Shown: positions 26,201-36,282, counted from the stretch's first letter. The stretch is DNA of 64,000 nucleotides from Panagrolaimus kolymaensis (GCA_028622995.1 JAJQJQ010000029.1:2108001-2172000); one strand, 5' to 3'. The notes: generated by a model from the sequence alone, not told the origin. Program-made: numbers and translations.

Positions 26201-26575
26201 TTCTTTACTCTTTCGCAAATTGTTTCAAAGCTTTTTTTGGGCATATTAACGAGGGAATGGTTTACTTTGGAGTTTTGTTCGGGAAAGTTTTTTGATGTTT
26301 GCTGATAAGCTAACAAATGTTTTGACTTTCGTTAAAAGTCCATAACACAAGCCTTTATCTCCAATCTTTACCATACTCTCTAACACGCTTATTCCTTTTT
26401 TCCATTGTGTAAAATATGTTAATGTATTGTGATTGTTTGTTTTCCAGCTGAACCTCGTCAACTTATGGATATCTGTCGACATACAATTCTCTCACATATG
26501 GGTAAAAAACAACTGAATCGCGTCTATGAATTGCCTCTTCCTATGTCTGTAAGAAATTTTATCCTGTACAAATAG
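14242..26575 (+). CDS. spsb: SPSB/gustavus-like SPRY-domain SOCS-box protein (copy A)
   Basis: Six exons: 14242-14502, 24647-24698, 25014-25327, 25389-25752, 25808-26071 and 26448-26575, joining in frame to 460 residues. Residues 1-209 are low-complexity, rich in Ser, Pro, Arg and Gln. The SPRY domain spans about 236-415, starting [20 protein letters not shown] and including [28 protein letters not shown] and [13 protein letters not shown]. The last about 40 residues are a SOCS box ([14 protein letters not shown], then [14 protein letters not shown]). SPSB proteins recruit substrates through SPRY to an Elongin B/C-Cullin 5 ubiquitin ligase; Drosophila gustavus binds Vasa. Exon 1 is assigned because it ends in phase 0 at GTGAGT and the next exon opens in phase 0, but the 10-kb intron makes this join an inference; a shorter form could start at the Met in exon 2. 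Confidence 0.88.
15176..15600. mobile_element. Fold-back MITE with TCA target duplication, 425 bp
   Basis: The left arm 15176-15312 and right arm 15463-15600 are almost exact reverse complements (about 137 bp), beginning CAAGGGAACGGATTAGCATG. A 150-bp AT-rich spacer separates them. The trinucleotide TCA immediately flanks both ends (15173-15175 and 15601-15603). A 3-bp TNA duplication is typical of PIF/Harbinger-type elements, but no transposase is present, so the class is tentative. Confidence 0.85.
16740..17900 (-). CDS. F-box/LRR-like protein nested in the SPSB intron
   Basis: Four exons on the minus strand (17900-17700, 17628-17484, 17358-17246, 17168-16740) join in frame to about 295 residues. 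Splice sites are good (GTAAGT donors; TTTTTAG, TTTTTTAG and TTGTAG acceptors). The N-terminus (residues 1-50) is amphipathic helical and resembles the F-box-like start of nematode family proteins. The remainder is Leu/Ile/Asn-rich with repeated strand-helix units such as [20 protein letters not shown], suggesting degenerate leucine-rich repeats. I do not recognise a specific ortholog. If the GAG/GTAAAA at 16773 is a real donor there may be a further exon; otherwise translation ends ten codons later at 16740-16742. It lies wholly inside the SPSB intron on the opposite strand. Confidence 0.65.
18981..19008 (+). repeat. CT dinucleotide microsatellite
   Basis: An almost uninterrupted (TC)n tract of about 28 bp within the SPSB intron. 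Confidence 0.8.
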
Positions 26576-26684
26576 AAATCTCGCTGCTTCTCCTGTTTCT
26601 TCACTTTAACTGTTTATTTTATTTTTGTATATTTGAACAAATTTAAAAGTATTTTAACTGCTCAAAACGGTGTTATCTTGTAAT

Positions 26685-26690
26685 AATAAA
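26685..26690 (+). terminator. Poly(A) signal AATAAA of SPSB copy A
   Basis: A canonical AATAAA lies about 110 bases after the SPSB stop codon at 26575, followed by a T/G-rich stretch, a plausible cleavage context. Confidence 0.5.
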
Positions 26691-27028
26691 GTTTACCTTG
26701 TATTTTACCTTGTGTCTTTTTGTTTTTGAACATTGGAGAGATTAGGCAGAAATTAGGGACAATGCACTTGGAAAAGAATGAAAACAGACTTACTTTTTAT
26801 TGACTTAGAAATTTAGCATTTATTGTTTGCTCAATAAGCAGTAACAGAAACCATTGAACCTAACAGCTTTAAGAGACTATGAAAAAAGTTTTGAACGGAA
26901 AGCAACATCAAGGTTTTCGGCATTTTACAATTAACTTTGAAGGCTTACAATGATTTTCCTAGCAACATGTTAAGCTTGAATAAACACTTTTTATTTGAAA
27001 TTAAACAACAAAAACAAAGGTAAAAACT
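26691..27028. other. Convergent intergenic spacer, no gene seen
   Basis: Short spacer between the 3' ends of SPSB copy A (+) and the two-repeat gene (-). It holds only the 3' flanks. Confidence 0.6.
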
Positions 27029-27892
27029 TTAAAAAGGATGAACATAATTGTCAAGATCAGTTGGAGCTTCATCGTCTTCTTCTTCTTCATTTTCTTCTTC
27101 AGCTTTTTCTTCAGCCTCTTCATTTTCTTCTTCAGCCTCTTCATATTCTTCTTCAGCCTCTTCATTTTCTTCTTCAGCCTTACGAGAACTTGGACTAGCA
27201 AAACATTGAATATCATAACCACGGAATGTTAAATCAGAACAATCATTCAATGACGAGTAAATATCAGCTCCAATTTTTCCTTCAGTTATTGGTTTACTTC
27301 TTCCATCTAATAACTTTCCATATGAGCCACCGGTCACTTCAAAAGTTCCATCATGTTTGTAAACTTTGTTCTTTCTTCCTGAAGCTGGTGAAAAGTTGAC
27401 ATCAAAGACTTCCACGGATGCTGTTGAAGGAATCATTTGAAAAGAAGAGGCGTTATTTGAAGTTGAACCAAAAGAGCCAGAATTAGAAGCATGAGTATTA
27501 TTTGTACGTTGGATTGATTTGTTGTAATCATCAGGAAGACTCAAAAGTTTTTTCATTGGAGGCACAAATTTCTTAATAAGATCTGGAAGAGCTTCATCTT
27601 CTTCATTTTCTTCTTCAGCTTTACGAGAACTTGGACTAGCAAAACATTGAATATCATAACCACCGAACGTTAAATCACAGCAATCATTCAACAACGAGTA
27701 AACATCAGCTCCAATTTTTCCTTGAGCTTTTGTTATACGTCTTCCATCTAATAACTTTCCATATGAGCCACTACCGGTCACTTCAAAAGTTCCATCATGT
27801 TTGTAAACCTTGTTCTTTCTTGATGAAGCGGGTGAAAAGTTCACATCAAAAACTTCCACGGATGTTGACATTTGAAAAGAAGAGTCATTCAA
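27029..27892 (-). CDS. Unknown two-repeat protein with acidic tail
   Basis: One open exon of 287 codons. Residues 11-91 and 159-239 are about 80-residue direct repeats, each running SVEVFDVNFSPAS, RKNKVYKHDGTFEVTG, YGKLLDGR, GKIGAD, LTF.GYDIQCFASPSSRKAEEENEE, so the protein arose by internal duplication. The linker contains SNSGSFGS, a motif also present in the duplicated membrane-protein genes nearby. The C-terminal about 45 residues are a Glu/Ala run encoded by tandem DNA repeats. There is no signal peptide or membrane segment, suggesting a soluble intracellular protein. A TTTTTCAG acceptor about 25 bases upstream of the Met supports trans-splicing or a leader intron. I do not recognise the family. 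Length, composition and repeat conservation argue strongly for a real gene. Confidence 0.8.
   Translation of the reverse strand: MNDSSFQMSTSVEVFDVNFSPASSRKNKVYKHDGTFEVTGSGSYGKLLDGRRITKAQGKIGADVYSLLNDCCDLTFGGYDIQCFASPSSRKAEEENEEDEALPDLIKKFVPPMKKLLSLPDDYNKSIQRTNNTHASNSGSFGSTSNNASSFQMIPSTASVEVFDVNFSPASGRKNKVYKHDGTFEVTGGSYGKLLDGRSKPITEGKIGADIYSSLNDCSDLTFRGYDIQCFASPSSRKAEEENEEAEEEYEEAEEENEEAEEKAEEENEEEEDDEAPTDLDNYVHPF
27075..27182. repeat. In-frame minisatellite coding the Glu-rich tail
   Basis: Repeats of about 30 bp with the core GCCTCTTCATTTTCTTCTTC lie in the C-terminal coding part of the two-repeat gene and encode EEAEEENEEAEE-type sequence on the minus strand. Length variation between individuals is likely. 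Confidence 0.75.
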
Positions 27893-28983
27893 GTTCGAAT
27901 AGAATCAATTGAATCTGAAAAATAAACAAATGAATGGTTAGAAAATATTCGGGATATAAAAGACACGTAAATTTCAAGCACGGATTAAACAACAGCGCCC
28001 AATTTTCATAAAAAAAAGTGACCGCATTTTTTTTAAAAAGTAAATAAACCTTTCGAGTCAAGACAGTTCATTTCCTTTTTTTGCCTATCATTTTTTTCTT
28101 CGCCAACTAAAAAAATGATTTTATGAAAAAGATATGGCATTTTAAGTATTAATTAAATCGACGATAGCGGATTAATAAAGAATGAAGTTAAAAATTATAT
28201 GTATGTTACATAATTAATATGCGAAAATAAGAATGTTTGAAAATCAAGGATCAAAAAATTAATGGAATGAATGAAAGCTTTGATGCTGCTTGACTTTCAT
28301 TTTAGGCTTGAGCGGCTTTCATGAAAACTTTCGTTACGAAAGCCATATTTTTAATGGAAAGCTTTTTGCAATGTTTGAAACTTTCATTTTAATCACGTCT
28401 GCATCAAGCAATAGAAAATACTGCTTTGCCTTTTTTTTCTTTCGTTGTCTCGCTGAAATGAGTTTCTTTTGTTTTTTTGAAACGCGCAGCGAAAAAGCAT
28501 GGTTTTTCATTTTGAAAAAATCTCAAATTTTGTATTAAAAAAAACTTTACAACTATGTATCTCGACATGCAGTCGGTATTTTTTTCTGATCTTACTAATT
28601 CTTAATATTCAGATCTTAATGAATATATTCGTGAAGACAGAATAAAAAAAATGAATCTTAGAAGCTCAAGCTAACCGTTTAAAAATCTGTAGAAATTTAC
28701 GTTAAAAAAGTTAAAAGTCTGGCGAACCAGACAACGAAAGAAAAAAAAGGCAAAGCAGTAACGGCGCTGACGTGTAATGCAAAGTTTTTTAATGGTTGAA
28801 TAAAAAAATATGAATAATTATTGATGATTACTACATAAATCCTTTTATTACATAATTCTACAGAGTTTTTTTAAAATCATTCAAGTACATATTTTTTTAA
28901 TTAAAGCAAGCGTTGGTGAAACATTAGTAAAATGCTTTTCTTTTTGTAAACTTTTAGAAGTTTAATTTATTATTTCTTTTTTA
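27893..28983. other. Intergenic, with an inverted repeat
   Basis: AT-rich DNA between the two-repeat gene and the ZP-like exon. Its only clear structure is a 32-nt inverted pair at 28419-28450 and 28729-28760. Confidence 0.5.
28419..28760. repeat. Inverted repeat, 32-nt arms 278 bp apart
   Basis: TACTGCTTTGCCTTTTTTTT continuing into CTTTCGTTGTCT at 28419-28450 is found as its exact reverse complement at 28729-28760. Sequence beyond the arms does not pair well, so this may be the remnant of a fold-back element. Confidence 0.6.
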
Positions 28984-29229
28984 TTGAATCCTTATCCGAT
29001 AAATTATCACAGAATTTACAATAGCAGCAGCAGCAGTATTAGAAATAAAATGGGCACATGTAATGCAAGAAGGGATAGAACAATAAATCTCGCAGGCATC
29101 CATGTTTCATTTACGGTGGTAGTAAATTTTCATGAAAATGTTATTACTAAAGTTGATAAAGCTTATCACATTGCATATTCGTATGAAGAAGCGAATCGCG
29201 AAGTGTTGCAACTCAAATTGATGTTAGGT
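28984..29229 (+). pseudogene. Orphan ZP/cuticlin-like exon (fragment)
   Basis: An open stretch ends at a GTAAGT donor (29230). Its translation contains TINLAGIHVSFTVVVNFHENV and ITKVDKAYHIAYSYEEANREV. This matches the part of nematode cuticlin-type ZP domains that reads VVVSFH...FITKVDRAYRI.C.Y.EA. In the family a conserved Cys follows the RI pair; here that position is Ala/Tyr. No neighbouring exon with the rest of a ZP domain, signal peptide or membrane anchor was found on either side, and the next recognisable sequence is the edge of the segmental duplication. It is either a broken gene fragment or one exon of a diverged gene. Confidence 0.5.
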
Positions 29230-29522
29230 AAGTCGTCAATGAATTATTTTTCTCAACAAAAATAAGAAGAAATATTGCATAAAATTCAAGGGTTTTCCAT
29301 TGGTTAATAGCTTGAGATTAAAACGTGATAATAAGCTTATTTGTATATTTTTCTATTATATTTTTGTTGAGTTTGGTTTAGAATAAACAAATAAAAGCAG
29401 TTGTTTCTCTCTAAAATAACTCTCACCAAAGTTATTACAATTATAAACATTTATTATCACATACATATATAAAGTAAGTACAAATCATCAAATATTTATT
29501 ACATCCATCATCATTTCATCAT

Positions 29523-30301
29523 TCATTCATTATCTTTATCTTTTTGATCCATAAATTCTTCTCTACTTGATTCAATTGGATTTAATTGATGTTCTTCGCT
29601 CATCCTAAAAAACAAACATGAAAACATGAACGTTAGTTTTAAAACGGAAAACTTACTCAGAATTTGCATTCTTTCTTGTTGATTCTGATGCACGTGTTGA
29701 AGTTAAACCACGACCCTTCTTTTTTTCTTTTTTAGTACTTATTTCTGATTCAGCTGGTTTAGTTGGATCACGTTTTGCTTTTGCTTTATTGAATGCTGCC
29801 ACGGCTGAAGGAGCTGAAGCTTTGATTGCTGATGGAGATGATTCACATTTATTTGCCTGAAAAAAAAAACAGAAAAGTTAAAAAAGTTTTTAAAAATGAT
29901 AAATTGTTGTCCAAATTCTTCTATAAACAAAGTTGAAACGAATCCAAAATAGAAGAAAAAACAAAACAGAAAAAAAGTTGATAGAAAAAAAATGAACCGA
30001 CCTTTCCTTTCTTGGATTTCTTATTCTTCGTCTCCTTCTTCTTTGTTTCTTTTGTTGTTTCTTTCTTGGATTCTTTATTATTTGATAATAATTCTTTTTT
30101 AGTTTCATTGTTGTTTGCTGCTGTTGATTTATCTTTTTTGTTGTTGTTGTTGATTTCACTTTTCTTTGAAACTTTTGATTCAAGAGCACTTGGATCATTG
30201 CCATCTTTTTTATTTGATGGTTTACATAATATCAAAATAATCATCCAGCATGAAATGGATAAAATACAATTGAAAATCAAATTGAACCATAGTAACAACA
30301 T
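29523..30301 (-). CDS. Short Lys-rich membrane protein, unknown (duplication copy A)
   Basis: Three exons, 30301-30002, 29856-29657 and 29604-29523, give 193 residues. Residues 1-25 are a single hydrophobic segment (MLLLWFNLIFNCILSISCWM start), followed by a very Lys/Ser/Asn/Thr-rich, low-complexity tail containing KKETTKETKKKETKNKKSKK and ending MDQKDKDNE. The first donor is the weak GTCGGT, conserved in both copies. The frame is open upstream to 30448, so a longer form with an extra hydrophobic stretch is possible. I do not recognise the family. The single N-terminal anchor suggests a small membrane-tethered basic protein. The copy at 39361-40141 differs by a few residues. Confidence 0.65.
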
Positions 30302-30770
30302 TTTTTGATTGGAGTTTGAGTTTGATGAGATTAGGCAAAAACAGCTGCAGCAGAGAAGAAAAAACACGCAAACTACAAAGCCAAAGTTTTTTCGAAAGAC
30401 AATGCAAAAAATTTTATGCAGAAAATGAGATAGTTTGGAAAATTGCATAAGTTTTAAAATTCATGGGAAAAAAAATTCGCTGATAGCTTTTTTATGCAAA
30501 AAAAAGAAGATGCGGTACAAATTGTAATTAATTCCATGTTTGAGATTTACTGTAAAATCGAGATAATTAGTTTTAAAATCTGTTACATGCGTGGTTTCCA
30601 GTGTAAGGCTAATAAAAGAATGCAAGAATGACGATTTAGAAAAATAAAAGAAGGTACAAATAAATTTTTCTTTATTGTTCACATACATGTTAATAATATA
30701 AAAATATTCAATCAAAACGAGATACATAAGACAGAAATACAAAAAAAAGAAAGAAAGATTGATGTGTGAT

Positions 30771-31968
30771 TTAGTTTTTCTTTTTAGCATAATGAACATG
30801 AGCTTTAGGAAAGAGTTGCATAGTTGTTAATGATGTTGTTGGTGAAGATAAAGGTTCAGGATATTCTTAGCCTAAAAATGTAAAGAGATTAGTTTAAGAA
30901 AATAAAGGAAAAGTTAAAGATTCAAAGATGAAAGATAAAGGCTTTGGAATTCATCATCATAAACAGGTTATAACATAGGCATGTAAACTGTAAAGGAAGA
31001 TAGCATTTATATTCTCAAACCCAAAAGAGCCAGTTCCATAAGTACATGTGTTAGTATTATCATATTCTTCTTGTTCCAAAACCTTCATCATTCATCTCCA
31101 AAAAAAAAGAAGAGAGAACTTACACTTTCAGATAATGTAACATCGGTTGTGCCATCATAGCTTTGAACTTCGCTATCATCATCAAACATATCACCCATTG
31201 CAACAATATCAGGAGATGGACCACGTTGAACACTAAAATACACAATAACAGTTTTAGTTATATTCATAGAAGCAGCAACTTACGTATTAGCTAATGGCAT
31301 TTGTTGAGAAGATTTAGCAGCAGCAGTGGCGGCGGCAGCTTCAGCAGCTTTTTCACGTGCCCGATATGCAGCAGCAGCAATTTTTTCTCTTGCAACAGCT
31401 TCAGCTACTTCACGAGGAATATGAGCAGATTTATCAGCTTCACGTGGATCAACTTTAGCATAACTTTCAATATCAAATGCAAAATCACGTATTTTATGTG
31501 TTGGATTATTAATATTTGTTGAAGCAGCAGCTTTCTTGGTTTTTGATCCTTGTTTATCATCTTTTTGTTGTTCTTGTTGCTTTTGAGATTGGTGTTGTTG
31601 AAGCGGTTGACGAGAAGAACATTCGTTTGTTGCAACTTTGGTTGAGCACTTGTTAATGGATCGTCGACGATTTCACTTTTTCCTGAAACACAAAAAAAAA
31701 ATTACGTCAAATGTTTTAGAATTGAACGAAATAACTTACTTTGGAAATTTGATAAGAATATTGACTTCAACTTCTAAATCTTGACCAGAAAGTTGAACAA
31801 ATTTAGAACAAAGTTCATCGATGATTTTATTCACAATGTTTGATGAGGGTTGTTGCTGTTGTTGACGAATTTCATGATTACCCTAAAAAATGAATGAACA
31901 TCAAAAAGGTAAAGATAAAAAGAAAAACTTACTCGTTTTGCCACAGCAGCAGCAGAAGATTGATTCAT
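30771..31968 (-). pseudogene. Gln/Ala/Lys-rich gene, copy A, interrupted by a nonsense codon
   Basis: The exon layout matches the copy at 40611-41801: 31968-31933, 31882-31740, 31682-31284, 31232 to 31126 or 31124, and a last exon ending at 30771. In the third exon the frame reads Lys-Lys-Lys then TGA at 31675-31673, where the other copy has TCA (Ser), so translation would stop after about 62 residues. No alternative acceptor that would avoid the stop is visible. The remaining exon sequence is otherwise open and splice sites are intact, so the break is a single base change and probably recent. Sequencing error cannot be excluded. The final exon frame is uncertain (two donor/acceptor choices). 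Confidence 0.7.
31673..31675 (-). other. Premature TGA in copy A of the middle duplicated gene
   Basis: The minus-strand triplet is TGA; the aligned triplet in copy B (41513-41511) is TCA. One substitution separates them. Confidence 0.75.
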
Positions 31969-32432
31969 TGCAAGTTGTTGTCACGGTGGAAAGACGGTGA
32001 CGACACAATCAAAGACACAAGAATAAGCAAGACTAAATCTTTTTTAAACAAACCACAAAAATAAACGCATGAATGCAAGAGAATGAAAGAAGTTATGCAA
32101 ATTAGTTACTTTTATAAAAAATCATGATGCAAATTTTATTTAGTGAAAAAATCGTTGCATTTATGTTGAAAGTTTTAAAACAAAGTTTTTCCATCGACAA
32201 AAACCAGCAATTTTACAACGATCACCCGCTTTCAATACCAACCATTTTTTAAAATCGAGCTCACAATAAAAATTAGTTTACGATAATACAAAACTCAAAC
32301 TTAGAAACGCAAGAAAAGCAAGGTTAAAAATAAAGGAATGTACAAATAAAATTTTTTTTATTATTACAAAATATATAAATAGGATAAATAAAATACATAA
32401 ACATAAATGAAGTTATTACAATAAGTTCACAT

Positions 32433-34641
32433 TCAATGCCGTTTCTTCTTCTTTGACTTTGGTTTTTCAACGACTACTTCTTTGCTTTGGATCACCGTTG
32501 TTCCATCAGTCTTTGAATTTGATCGTATTTCTTCTGATGCATTTGGTGTGGAATTTGTTCGAACAAGTTTAACATCGTGGAAACATTTGGGTTCAGCTTG
32601 ATATGCAGCTTCGATAGCATTTGCAGGATATTCAAAAGCATTACGTTCTTCGATACTTGATTCCCGTCTCCAAAATGGTAGTTCACGGCTAAAAAAATGA
32701 CCGATTAAAGAAATTAATAGCAATCATAAAAAATGTACCGCATAGTTGAAAGTGCGCGTCGACGAGATTCTTCAGGTTGATTGAGTGTGAAAGCAACGAC
32801 AAGAAGCAACGCCATGGAATATTTACAAAGATGTTCATCATCACCAGGAATCAAATGACCATATTCAAGAGCAAAACAAGTAAACTTGATGTATTCAGGA
32901 GTGTCACGTTCTTGGAGGAATTTACGAACTCTTGATGTCATTTCTTTGATATCTCCGTTGTGATAAAGCTTCAAACCACGTTTCTTCATTTCATCGATCG
33001 ATTTCTTCCTAAAATAAAAATTCGTTTAGTTGAAGTCTAATGAATAATAAACATACACAAGGCCATTAATGGTAACAAACACATCACCGATTAAGTTGTA
33101 CAGTAGCGTAACTTCCACGCTTTGATTCTTCTTCTTTGGATCAGGTTTATAGTACCTAAAAATTAAATAAATGATAACTTCAATCTAAAAATGAAAATCT
33201 TACATTGCCATTTTCCCGATGATTTCTTTTGAGTTTTTACCAAGGAGACCGTTTCTTGTCATGGAGTTATAATGACATTCAAAGGATATCTTCTTGTTGA
33301 TTGAACGCTGAGATTCCACGCTATCCTTGAAACGACCACGAAACTTTGAACCAAAACTTCCAGAATTTGATGTTCCCATTGCAATTGCTAATGCTCGACA
33401 CTGTTTCTTCTTTTTCTTTGGAACTTCATGTTGGTCTTCGACGACGATGATAGGTTCTTTTGATTCAGTTTCAGGAATGACAGGAGGAAGTTGTGGAGGA
33501 GGAGGTTCATCCGTAGCTTCAGTCGCAACAGTTGGTTCCTTCTTTGGCATTGGTTCAGGCTGCTTCGGCTGTTCAATAGTTGACGGAGGAGGACGAGGAG
33601 GAGCTTCTTTTTTGATTGAAGTCGTTGCTTTAGGAACATCGAGCTTCTTTGCTTCCATTTCTTTTGGAGCTTCTTTCAGTTCTGGTTGAACTTTTGCATG
33701 TTCTTCTTGTTGTTGTTTACCATTTTCAATAGTTATACCAGTCAAAGGCAATTTCTTAAGTTCCTCTTGCTTCTTCTTCTTGAGCGATCTTTTCCTATAG
33801 CATATGACGAAGCTGAAAAACGATTGTTTAATAAGGAATGAAAACCAAAATAAACTTACATGACGATACCAACAATAAGCAGAATGACCACGATAGGAAT
33901 CACAATCCAAAGCCACCATATTTTCGATTCTTCTGTTTTTGAAGCTAGTGGTGATGTTGTAACAGCTTTGGAAGTTGACGTTGAAGTTGTTGTCGGTGGA
34001 GGTGGAATGTACACCTTAGCATTGAGGATTGTAACTGGACACTCTGGTGAAACTTGAATAACTTCAATTGTAATTCTATTTTCTTTATCAAAAGCAGGAT
34101 CACAGCTACCAGCAAAAACGCCACAATATGATGCTTGAAGATTTTGCATTCGAACAAAAGAAGAAGAACAATGGATTTGGAGTTGATCTTTTGAAACAGG
34201 ACTTGCCAAGTTTGTAAGTTTGATATTGGTATCATCAGCTTCAATTTGTAAGGGACAAAAGTTCGATTGAGAATGACAAAGATCTGTTGAAAATGAAGGT
34301 TTTGAAGAACTGTAACAAAACAAGACACTAAAAAATATATTGAGTTAATTGTTAAAAAACATAATAACTTACTTTCCAATACAACTTTTCAAATCAACTT
34401 CAACATCCAATTGACCATTTGCAAGTATGAGTTGAGCAGTTCCAGAAGACACCATTTTCACTTTGCCATCGTTTGTTTCTTCAAAGATAGGTGAATCATC
34501 AGATAAAAGTTCATTGTTGATGTTTATCAAAGTTGAACCAACATTTGAAGCCAGAATATGACGACGATCACCACCAGAATCCAAAGCAGCAGCAACGACG
34601 AAGAAAACAAAAAACAAGAACGACGAAGAAGAAACGAGCAT
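32433..34641 (-). CDS. Type I membrane protein with Pro/Lys-rich cytosolic region, unknown (copy A)
   Basis: Six exons, 34641-34373, 34309-33860, 33812-33204, 33155-33057, 33008-32739 and 32688-32433, join in frame to 650 residues. Residues 1-20 are a signal peptide ending AAALD. About 21-215 form an ectodomain with several Cys and a Thr/Pro-rich stalk (PPPPTTTSTSTSK). A membrane helix follows at about 219-243 (IWWLWIVIPIVVILLIVGIV), then a CYRKR stop-transfer sequence. The cytosolic part is Lys/Pro/Glu-rich to about residue 375, then a compact region begins with SNSGSFGSKFRGRF. The C-terminal about 220 residues are more globular (SFECHYNSM, YNLIGDVFVTINGLV, PEYIKFTCFALEYGHLIPG). I do not recognise the family. 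Topology suggests a surface receptor-like or adhesion-like protein. A near-identical copy is at 42272-44496. Confidence 0.85.
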
Positions 34642-34757
34642 CTTTCTTTTTTTCTGACGACGATTGTTTGCAAGGCGACGACTGATTGTTGAGAAAAAAA
34701 ATGAAGAATGAAAGGGTTTTTAGGATTTCAAAAATTGCTTATATCGAATTTTGATGG

Positions 34758-35283
34758 AAACTATTTTAAATTTACATAGACACTTCAAAACATCATCTTC
34801 GATGTGAAACATGCAAAAAGTTTATCGGTGCAGCGTTTTTCTTCAAATTTATGTATTTGGGTCCTTCAAAAATTAAAGATGTTTCAATAAACAAATCTTT
34901 TAATTGATTCTTCTAACGAACGCTCCTTGATTAGAAACTTTTGCCATGTTTTTTGTTAAACAAATATCTAAGTCATGGATTATTTCAAACTTCAATCCTT
35001 ACAAATCTTTTTTGTTATTATTATCTCCTGATAGTTTGTTTTTGCCCTATTTTTTGTGTTTATAATTTTCTTTTCGCCATTATTTTTTTTGATTTGATTT
35101 TTATTGACCATATTTCGTGGCATTTATGATCCAAAAATATTAAAGAAGAAATTATTATTAGAACATTATTATTACAAACAAACACAGAACTTTCACCTTT
35201 TTTTTTATTTCCGGCGATGTTGGATGGATGATTTTTAATTTTTTGATTTTATGATGTTTTAGGTTTTATACATAAAGCATAAA
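34758..35283. other. Spacer between duplication copy A and F-box-like gene 1
   Basis: AT-rich, no gene seen. It would include the upstream region of copy A of the membrane-protein gene. Confidence 0.5.
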
Positions 35284-36282
35284 TTAAAGATTAGCAGTGG
35301 CATAAATTTCTCGAAGTTGTTTTAATGCAATTTCAAGGTTTCGGTAAATTCCAGCGTAAAGAATTAAAGGTGGCCGATTTTGCGTTAATAAACCCATTAA
35401 AAGTAAATTTAAATTGTAATTTTGAAGTCTTTGAGCAAAAATTCCAGAGATATTCATTTCAAATATAAATTTAATATCCATTTTCGATGGCTTCTAAAAA
35501 TATTTTTTTTAGTTGTCGGATACGGAAATTTTTTTAATCAAAATTTGATTTGTTAGAAAATAAAAAATAAATTAATTTACTTTTAAACCTTCGATAAACG
35601 CTTCAACCTCAAAATCTTCTGAAAGATTTTCGATTGAAAATTTTTCCAAATTATGAAAATGAGGAATATCGAGAAGCTTCGATGCAGTTTCCGATGAAAT
35701 CAAATAATTTCGGCTTTCGTCATAATTCCAAATACTACAATTTTGAAGATTTGGAAGTTTTTCAATTATTTTTTCTAAAGACAAAATAATTCCATTTTCA
35801 TTTTTAATTGCAGAACTACGAAATGAAAACGTTGTGATAAGACCGGATGAAACAAATAAATTAAAATCATTTAAAGTTAAATGTTGATTAAGCAAAAATA
35901 ATTCCGTTATATCACATCGATATATTTTTGGAACCAATGAGGATATTACAGCACTTTCCAATCCAGCTGAAGTAAAGACTAAACTATTTTTCACCCAAAC
36001 TTTTTTAGGAAAACGCTTAATTTTGGGTCGGTTTAATAATAAATTTCCATTTATTTTGTCAGCTTTCCAAGTATTGTATAAGCAAAGAACCAAAACATTT
36101 TCCATGGTAATAATTTGAGATTTCAAGTAAAAATATTTACATGTTTTAATAAGTTTTTCATAAATTTTGGCGTTGGAAGGATTTTTAGAAATATAATAAA
36201 TTATATTTTCTGGAATTGAAAATTGCTGGATTTTTGGTGAATTTGAAGAAATTGTAAGCCATGGAATAAAATTAACAGCCAT
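35284..36282 (-). CDS. F-box-like protein 1 (nematode family)
   Basis: Two exons, 36282-35581 and 35493-35284, give 303 residues. The N-terminal region has FSIPENIIYYISKNPSNAKI followed by YEKLIKTCKYFYLK (about residues 20-55), an F-box-like helical start seen in large nematode families. The rest has spaced hydrophobic patterns such as YRCDITELFLLNQHLTLNDF and LPNLQNCSIWNYDE. No signal peptide or membrane helix. F-box proteins are substrate receptors of SCF ubiquitin ligases; that role is inferred from the family. It is clearly paralogous to the gene at 37170-37934. The acceptor at 35494 (TTTTTAG) restores the frame to a stop at 35284. Confidence 0.75.

Larger units (their letters stand above)
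29301..34757. repeat. Segmental duplication, left copy (A)
   Basis: About 5.5 kb repeated in the same orientation at 39058-44607. Each copy holds three minus-strand genes. The left edge is a 39-nt identical island (TGGTTAATAGCTTGAGATTA..., 29301-29339) followed by about 100 bp with no similarity before identity resumes near 29441. The right edge is at TTGATGG (34757). Identity is patchy: the interval about 33260-34405 is nearly perfect including its introns, while other introns have diverged. Confidence 0.93.

Noticed and set aside
33327..33689. 120-codon plus-strand frame opposite the membrane-protein gene, repeated at 43179-43541
   Set aside because: It is the antisense shadow of the Pro/Lys/Glu-rich exon 3, conserved only because the exon is duplicated.
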